DNA from: an uncultured Pelosinus sp.
Lineage (GTDB): Bacteria; Bacillota; Negativicutes; Sporomusales; Acetonemataceae
Assembly: GCA_900542835.1 (NCBI GenBank)
Contig: UQPB01000076.1
Coordinates: 1 to 8,943, forward strand
DNA length: 8,943 nucleotides
Reading direction: 5' to 3'
The notes under the pieces: model-generated
The model's database searches: none
What the model was told of the DNA's origin: nothing
Seen by the model: only the letters and a program-made list of their open reading frames with translations
In this document: in pieces, positions 6,396 through 8,943 of the stretch
Layout of the letters: each line of letters begins with the position of its first letter
Position numbering within the stretch: the stretch's first letter is position 1
Made by a program: the position numbers and the translations under genes

Positions 6396-7202
6396 TTACC
6401 AAGCCGGCAAAATCGAACCCTTAAAGTGCTCCGCCAAAAATGCCTTCACCTCTTCCGACTGATAGGCGGCAATCAGCTTGCGGAAGCGGGGGTCGTCCTT
6501 GTCTTTTTGGCGCACGGCAATGACGTTGGTGTAGGGAGAGCTGGAATCTTCAACAGCCACGCCGTCGCGTGAAGGCACCAGACCGGCCTTCAGTGCGTAA
6601 CTGGTATTGATTGCGGCGGCATCGACATCATCCATCGAGCGCGGAATCTGCGCCGCCTCCAGTTCCTTAATTTTCAGCTGTTTTGGATTAGCCACAATAT
6701 CGAGAGCGGTAGCCTGAATGCCGCTTCCCTCTCTCAGTGTGATCAGTCCGCTTTTTGCCAGCAGCAGCAAGGCCCTGCCGCCATTGGTCGGATCGTTGGG
6801 AACGGCGACAACCGCGCCTTCCTTAAGCTCATTCAAATTCTTTATCTTTGACGAATAAATTCCCATCGGCAGAATCACCGTTTTCGCTACTGATACCAGC
6901 TTATAGCCGCGGTCCTTGACATGATTGTCCAGAAACGGCTTGTGCTGATAGGCGTTAGCGTCAATTTCACCCTGATCCAGCGCCGCGTTAGGCTGTACAT
7001 AATCGTTAAATTCGACGATCTGCAGCTTCAGCCCCTGTTTCTCAGCCACCTTCTTGACCTGCTCCAGGATCTCGGCATGAGGGCCGGCCGTTACCCCTAC
7101 CTTCAGCACCGCGTCTTCCTTCTCCGCCTTGGCGGCCGTTCCACAGCCGGCAGCAAAAACCGCCAGCCAGGCGGCCAAACAGAGCACTCCCCACTTTTTC
7201 AC
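6396..7202 (-). CDS. metQ: MetQ/NlpA-family methionine ABC transporter substrate-binding lipoprotein
   Basis: A 268-residue lipoprotein, normal for the family. KKW is followed by a hydrophobic segment and a lipobox ending AAGC, so C20 would be lipidated and the protein anchored outside the membrane. The mature part has the family blocks LKVGVTAGPHAEI, NDYVQPNAAL, GEIDANAYQHKPFLD and AVPNDPTNGGRAL. It should bind D/L-methionine or a related ligand for the MetNI transporter. I prefer the GTG at 7202, preceded by AGGAGG at 7 nt and giving a compact signal peptide. An in-frame ATG at 7244 also has GGAGG 5 nt upstream, but it lies inside the leader hairpin and would add 14 residues. No metN or metI is in the window, and the gene has its own promoter and terminator. 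Confidence 0.93.
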   Translation of the reverse strand: MKKWGVLCLAAWLAVFAAGCGTAAKAEKEDAVLKVGVTAGPHAEILEQVKKVAEKQGLKLQIVEFNDYVQPNAALDQGEIDANAYQHKPFLDNHVKDRGYKLVSVAKTVILPMGIYSSKIKNLNELKEGAVVAVPNDPTNGGRALLLLAKSGLITLREGSGIQATALDIVANPKQLKIKELEAAQIPRSMDDVDAAAINTSYALKAGLVPSRDGVAVEDSSSPYTNVIAVRQKDKDDPRFRKLIAAYQSEEVKAFLAEHFKGSILPAW

Positions 7203-7288
7203 AAAACTTCCTCCTGACTGTAATTTAAAAATAAAAAGACGCATAGCGTCCTCCGCTATCCGCCTCTGGTTTTCCAGTCAGCTTATGC
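7203..7288 (-). promoter_or_regulatory. Structured metQ leader, candidate attenuator or riboswitch
   Basis: Several mutually exclusive pairings are visible in the transcript. CUGG-AAAA-CCAG is a local hairpin (7277-7266). CUGACUG (7281-7275) is fully complementary to CAGUCAG (7220-7214), which runs into the AGGAGG ribosome binding site (7215-7210). GCAUAAGC at the 5' end (7288-7281) can pair, with one bulged A, with GCUAUGC of the terminator hairpin. The layout suggests control of termination and/or ribosome access. It lacks the conserved features of the SAM-I riboswitch or a T-box. This is inferred by eye from sequence complementarity only. Confidence 0.5.
7233..7262 (-). terminator. Terminator-like hairpin inside the metQ leader
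   Basis: AUAGCG (7259-7254) pairs with CGCUAU (7248-7243) around the loop GAGGA. Two further outer pairs follow a G-G mismatch, and then UC and five U (7237-7233). It lies about 30 nt before the GTG start, in the usual place for a transcription attenuator. Confidence 0.6.
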
Positions 7289-7293
7289 ATTTT

Positions 7294-7322
7294 ATTTTAC
7301 AATTTTCGATAAAAAATGTCAA
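7294..7322 (-). promoter_or_regulatory. Sigma-A promoter of metQ
   Basis: On the minus strand a perfect -35 TTGACA (7322-7317) is separated by exactly 17 nt from TAAAAT (7299-7294, 5 of 6 matches to TATAAT). The start of transcription is expected near 7287, giving a leader of about 85 nt. Confidence 0.85.
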
Positions 7323-7346
7323 GACACCCGGAGCGTCCAGTCCACG

Positions 7347-7404
7347 TCCTTCCGTCCCCTGCCGCGCTCGCAAGCCGCGGCCCCGTTCTCCCGTCCCTCA
7401 CCGC
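7347..7404 (+). repeat. GC-rich repeat, left copy
   Basis: A 58-bp unit repeated in the same orientation at 8885-8943, with about four substitutions and one 1-bp indel. It contains a REP-like palindrome GCCGCG/CGCGGC. The copies lie on either side of the IS3 element but outside its inverted repeats and target duplication, so they are not part of the IS. Confidence 0.85.
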
Positions 7405-7444
7405 CGCCAACCGCCCAAACGGGAAAGAACAGGGAGCGACGATT

Positions 7445-7482
7445 ACACGGAGGACACGGAGGATACACGGAGGGCACAGAGG
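7445..7482 (+). repeat. Tandem ACACGGAGG units
   Basis: Three exact ACACGGAGG units start at 7445, 7454 and 7465, followed by a variant GCACAGAGG at 7474. There is no coding signal here. Similar short CACGGAGG strings are scattered between genes in various bacteria, as far as I recall, without a settled function. Confidence 0.8.
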
Positions 7483-7541
7483 GAATAAGCGGGAATTTTA
7501 AATAAATCATATACCGCTCTACTTTCAGCGGCCTTCGGCAG

Positions 7542-7575
7542 CCTCTGTGGAAAAAGGTTCCCACATCCTCCGTGT
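7542..7575 (-). repeat. Inverted partners of the ACACGGAGG units
   Basis: CCTCTGTGG (7542-7550) and CCTCCGTGT (7567-7575) are in opposite orientation to the units at 7445-7482. The second is the exact reverse complement of ACACGGAGG and the first matches the CACAGAGG variant closely. Together the block from about 7441 to 7580 could fold into a long imperfect hairpin. Confidence 0.75.
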
Positions 7576-7610
7576 AAAACGCCGTGCCTTCCATCTTCTC
7601 GCCATTATGT

Positions 7611-7613
7611 CAG
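7611..7613. repeat. Target-site duplication of the IS, left
   Basis: CAG directly before the left terminal TG of the IS, identical to CAG at 8858-8860 after the right terminal CA. IS3-family elements typically duplicate 3-5 bp. Confidence 0.8.
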
Positions 7614-7638
7614 TGGACCATATTGGTCTAAACGGACA
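7614..7638 (+). repeat. IS terminal inverted repeat, downstream of orfB
   Basis: Reads TGGACCATATTG then a variable 7 bp then CGGACA. It matches the reverse complement of 8833-8857 at about 18 of 25 positions. The orfB stop codon (7630-7628) lies inside it. Confidence 0.88.
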
Positions 7639-8446
7639 GAAAGAACGAGTGGAAACGTCTGATCTCGTACAGTAACGGAGATATCCCGCCTAAAGAACTA
7701 TGACGTCTCCGTGTATTGTAATAGACAAACCAGGATTGCAAGGAAGAAGCAGCCTGAGCAATCGTGGTAAAATTCCGCTTGTAAATCAATTCAGCCTTTA
7801 GGATCCGGAAAAACGATTCCATCGGGGCATTATCATAGGGATTGCCCTTGCGACTCATACTGCCGCGCATTTTATAGGTGCTAAGGAGCTGCTTATACTC
7901 GCTGGCAGTGTACTGGCTACCACGGTCAGAGTGATGAATCAAGCCTTCTTTTGGTTGTTCCTTGGCAACGGCCATCCGCAGTGCCTGGCAAGCAAGCCCG
8001 GCCGTGGGGTGCGATCCAAGCGCCCAGCCAATGAGTTTGCGCCGTGCCAGATCCAATACACCTGCCAGATAGCTCCATTTGCCCTGGATCCGGACATAGG
8101 TGATGTCTGCTAACCAGACTTGGTTGATCTCCTGGGTTCCAAAGTCTTGCTCGAGCAGGTTAGCGAATGCTTTCTCATCGGGATCCGATTTCGTCGTCTG
8201 CGGTTTATACTTTATTTGTAGCTGCGCCTTGATCCCTTGCTCATGCATGACTCGCTGCACTTTGCTGCGACCTACGCGAATTCCCTTCGCATTAAGTTCT
8301 TCGTACACTTTTTGCACGCCGTAATTATGGTCGTTTTCTCGTTCAACCTGGCGAATATGCGCCAGTAGAACCGCATCCTTGCCATGGGGCTGTGGCCGAC
8401 CGGCTTGTAACCAAGCATAATAGCCACTGCGCGAGATATCGATCAC
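7628..8446 (-). CDS. IS3-family transposase OrfB (DDE integrase core)
   Basis: The GTG-started frame gives 272 residues, but the real product is probably an OrfAB fusion of about 388 residues made by -1 frameshifting at 8545-8539. The frame is open from there without a stop. It has an HTH_21-type N-terminal part (SRSGYYAW, NYGVQKVYEEL) followed by an rve integrase core. The catalytic residues are D114 (LADITYV), D174 (HHSDRGSQYT) and E210 (NPYDNAPMESFF). D174 and E210 have 35 residues between them, the D(35)E signature. Downstream, VYYNTRRRHSSLGGISP is typical of IS3/IS150-type transposases. The GTG has no good Shine-Dalgarno, which supports expression through frameshifting. Confidence 0.93.
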   Translation of the reverse strand: MIDISRSGYYAWLQAGRPQPHGKDAVLLAHIRQVERENDHNYGVQKVYEELNAKGIRVGRSKVQRVMHEQGIKAQLQIKYKPQTTKSDPDEKAFANLLEQDFGTQEINQVWLADITYVRIQGKWSYLAGVLDLARRKLIGWALGSHPTAGLACQALRMAVAKEQPKEGLIHHSDRGSQYTASEYKQLLSTYKMRGSMSRKGNPYDNAPMESFFRILKAELIYKRNFTTIAQAASSLQSWFVYYNTRRRHSSLGGISPLLYEIRRFHSFFLSV

Positions 8447-8495
8447 GCGGCATAATTCCTGAACAGCATACCGTAAGCGGTGCTCATAGACAAAT

Positions 8496-8545
8496 CGGTA
8501 TTTTACTTGCTGTTCTTGGCGAAGTATACCGCTGCTTGCTTTAAA
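8496..8545 (-). promoter_or_regulatory. -1 programmed frameshift signal of the IS
   Basis: In the orfA frame the slippery heptamer T-TTA-AAG occupies 8545-8539. After a 7-nt spacer, CGGTAT-ACTT (8531-8522) pairs with AAGT, a 3-nt bulge, and ATACCG (8508-8496): 10 bp with a 13-nt loop. The orfA stop codon lies partly in the bulge. Slippage puts ribosomes in the orfB frame, which stays open. Spacing and motif are as expected for IS3-type frameshifting. Confidence 0.8.
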
Positions 8546-8793
8546 ATTGCTACCTCATTTTCGAGTTCTTTTACCCGTCGCTGTGCTTTTCGCAGTTCAT
8601 CCTCATCCGGCTTTAGGTTGCCTGATCCGGGAAAGGCTTGCTCCGGGTCTGCACTATACTGTTGTGCCCATTTATAGACCGTATTCTCATGGATGCCCAC
8701 TTCTTGTGCCAAGCTTGCGCAGGTGCGCCCTCCACCTAGGTATAATTTCGCTATTTCTTTCTTGAATTCTGCGTCAAATTGTTTGCCTTTCAT
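8503..8793 (-). CDS. IS3-family OrfA (DNA-binding transposase subunit)
   Basis: A 96-residue protein with an HTH_Tnp_1 (InsE-like) domain: FDAEFKKEIAKLY, then SLAQEVGIHENTVYKW at 27-42 as helix-turn-helix. A leucine-zipper-like helix follows at about 67-88 (ELRKAQRRVKELENEVAILK). I chose the ATG at 8793, with AGGAGG about 8 nt upstream. The longer frame to 8940 would cross the inverted repeat and the flanking DNA. It binds the IS ends, and its 3' part carries the frameshift site for the OrfAB transposase. Confidence 0.93.
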   Translation of the reverse strand: MKGKQFDAEFKKEIAKLYLGGGRTCASLAQEVGIHENTVYKWAQQYSADPEQAFPGSGNLKPDEDELRKAQRRVKELENEVAILKQAAVYFAKNSK

Positions 8794-8812
8794 TCGGACC
8801 CCTCCTGGTTTT

Positions 8813-8841
8813 ATTTTATCAGCCATTTGGTTTGTCCGCAA
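8813..8841 (-). promoter_or_regulatory. Candidate promoter of the IS transposase
   Basis: TTGCGG (8841-8836), inside the terminal inverted repeat, is followed after 17 nt by TAAAAT (8818-8813). The -35 box is weak (3 of 6 matches), but the position, partly in the inverted repeat and before orfA, is typical for IS3 elements. Confidence 0.5.
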
Positions 8842-8857
8842 AAGGCAATATGGTTCA
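8833..8857 (-). repeat. IS terminal inverted repeat, upstream of orfA
   Basis: On the minus strand it reads TGAACCATATTG then a variable 7 bp then CGGACA, the counterpart of 7614-7638. Confidence 0.88.
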
Positions 8858-8860
8858 CAG
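8858..8860. repeat. Target-site duplication of the IS, right
   Basis: CAG directly after the terminal CA of the IS, matching 7611-7613. Confidence 0.8.
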
Positions 8861-8884
8861 CCGACCCAGCCCCACTCCCGCCGC

Positions 8885-8943
8885 TCCTTCCGGCTCCTGC
8901 CGCGCTCGCAGGCCGCGGCCCCCGTTCTCCCGCCCCTCACCGC
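8885..8943 (+). repeat. GC-rich repeat, right copy (cut by window end)
   Basis: Direct repeat of 7347-7404. The matching runs to the last base of the window, so the full extent is not visible. It lies 27 bp beyond the IS. Confidence 0.85.

Larger units (their letters stand above)
7405..7610. other. Intergenic repeat-rich stretch with no gene
   Basis: Between the left GC-rich repeat and the IS element I see only the ACACGGAGG repeats, their inverted partners and AT-rich spacer sequence around 7496-7520. The open frames crossing it have low-complexity, arginine-rich translations and no ribosome binding site. Confidence 0.6.
7614..8857 (-). mobile_element. Complete IS3-family insertion sequence (1244 bp)
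   Basis: The element begins TG and ends CA. It has imperfect terminal inverted repeats (7614-7638 and 8833-8857) sharing ACCATATTG and CGGACA blocks, and a CAG duplication on both sides. Inside are orfA and orfB on the minus strand in the -1 frame relation expected for IS3, with an intact DDE catalytic triad. Nothing is broken, so it may be active or recently inserted. Confidence 0.93.

Noticed and set aside
7203..7288. SAM-I riboswitch or T-box upstream of metQ
   Set aside because: The leader is only about 85 nt and lacks the SAM-I core motifs and the T-box sequence.
7441..7482. CRISPR array suggested by regular short repeats
   Set aside because: Units are 9 bp with spacing of 0-2 bp. There are no spacers and no cas genes.
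7319..7594. Minus-strand ORF of about 91 residues in the intergenic repeats
   Set aside because: It is made of translated repeat DNA (the GC-rich repeat and CACGGAGG units), the metQ promoter lies next to its 3' end, and no ribosome binding site is seen.

Overview
The window looks like a GC-rich anaerobic Firmicute, most plausibly a Negativicute such as a Sporomusa or Thermosinus relative. The reasons are strong AGGAGG-type ribosome binding sites, many low-potential Fe-S proteins, and a short CO-dehydrogenase-like protein of the kind called 'mini-CooS', which I recall from Thermosinus-type genomes. The taxonomy is an inference, not a match. Every convincing gene is on the minus strand, so transcription runs from high to low coordinates.

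Right part (about 7203-8943): an intact IS3-family insertion sequence (7614-8857) with imperfect terminal inverted repeats, a 3-bp CAG target duplication, orfA, orfB and a well-formed -1 frameshift signal. It sits in an intergenic stretch rich in small repeats. These are a 58-59-bp GC-rich direct repeat with one copy on each side of the IS, and a cluster of ACACGGAGG units with inverted partners.

Middle right (6396-7322): metQ, encoding a methionine-type ABC substrate-binding lipoprotein. It has a good sigma-A promoter, a structured leader of about 85 nt containing a terminator-like hairpin, and its own downstream terminator. No metN or metI is visible here.

Main block (1650-6278): a tightly packed five-gene operon, in order of transcription. 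It encodes a CooF-like four-cluster ferredoxin, a 491-residue mini-CooS, an FAD/NAD(P) oxidoreductase, a two-cluster ferredoxin with an uncharacterised C-terminal domain, and a 212-residue Cys/His-motif protein I cannot name. Junctions are ATGA, TGA-3nt-ATG, a 50-nt gap, and TAATG. The arrangement suggests an electron path between a Ni-Fe-S active site, CooF, the flavoprotein and NAD(P), with the last two genes as an unexplained accessory module. The mini-CooS keeps all Cys/His cluster ligands at recognisable places. However, it has a much shortened helical domain, lacks the histidine ladder of true CO dehydrogenases, and has one C-cluster Cys apparently shifted by one residue. Its substrate may therefore not be CO.

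Left part (74-1466): a DUF1015-family gene with its own likely promoter, a hairpin plus T6 in its leader, and a 13-bp perfect-stem terminator after it. A separate perfect 13-bp palindrome (1485-1520) lies just upstream of that promoter.
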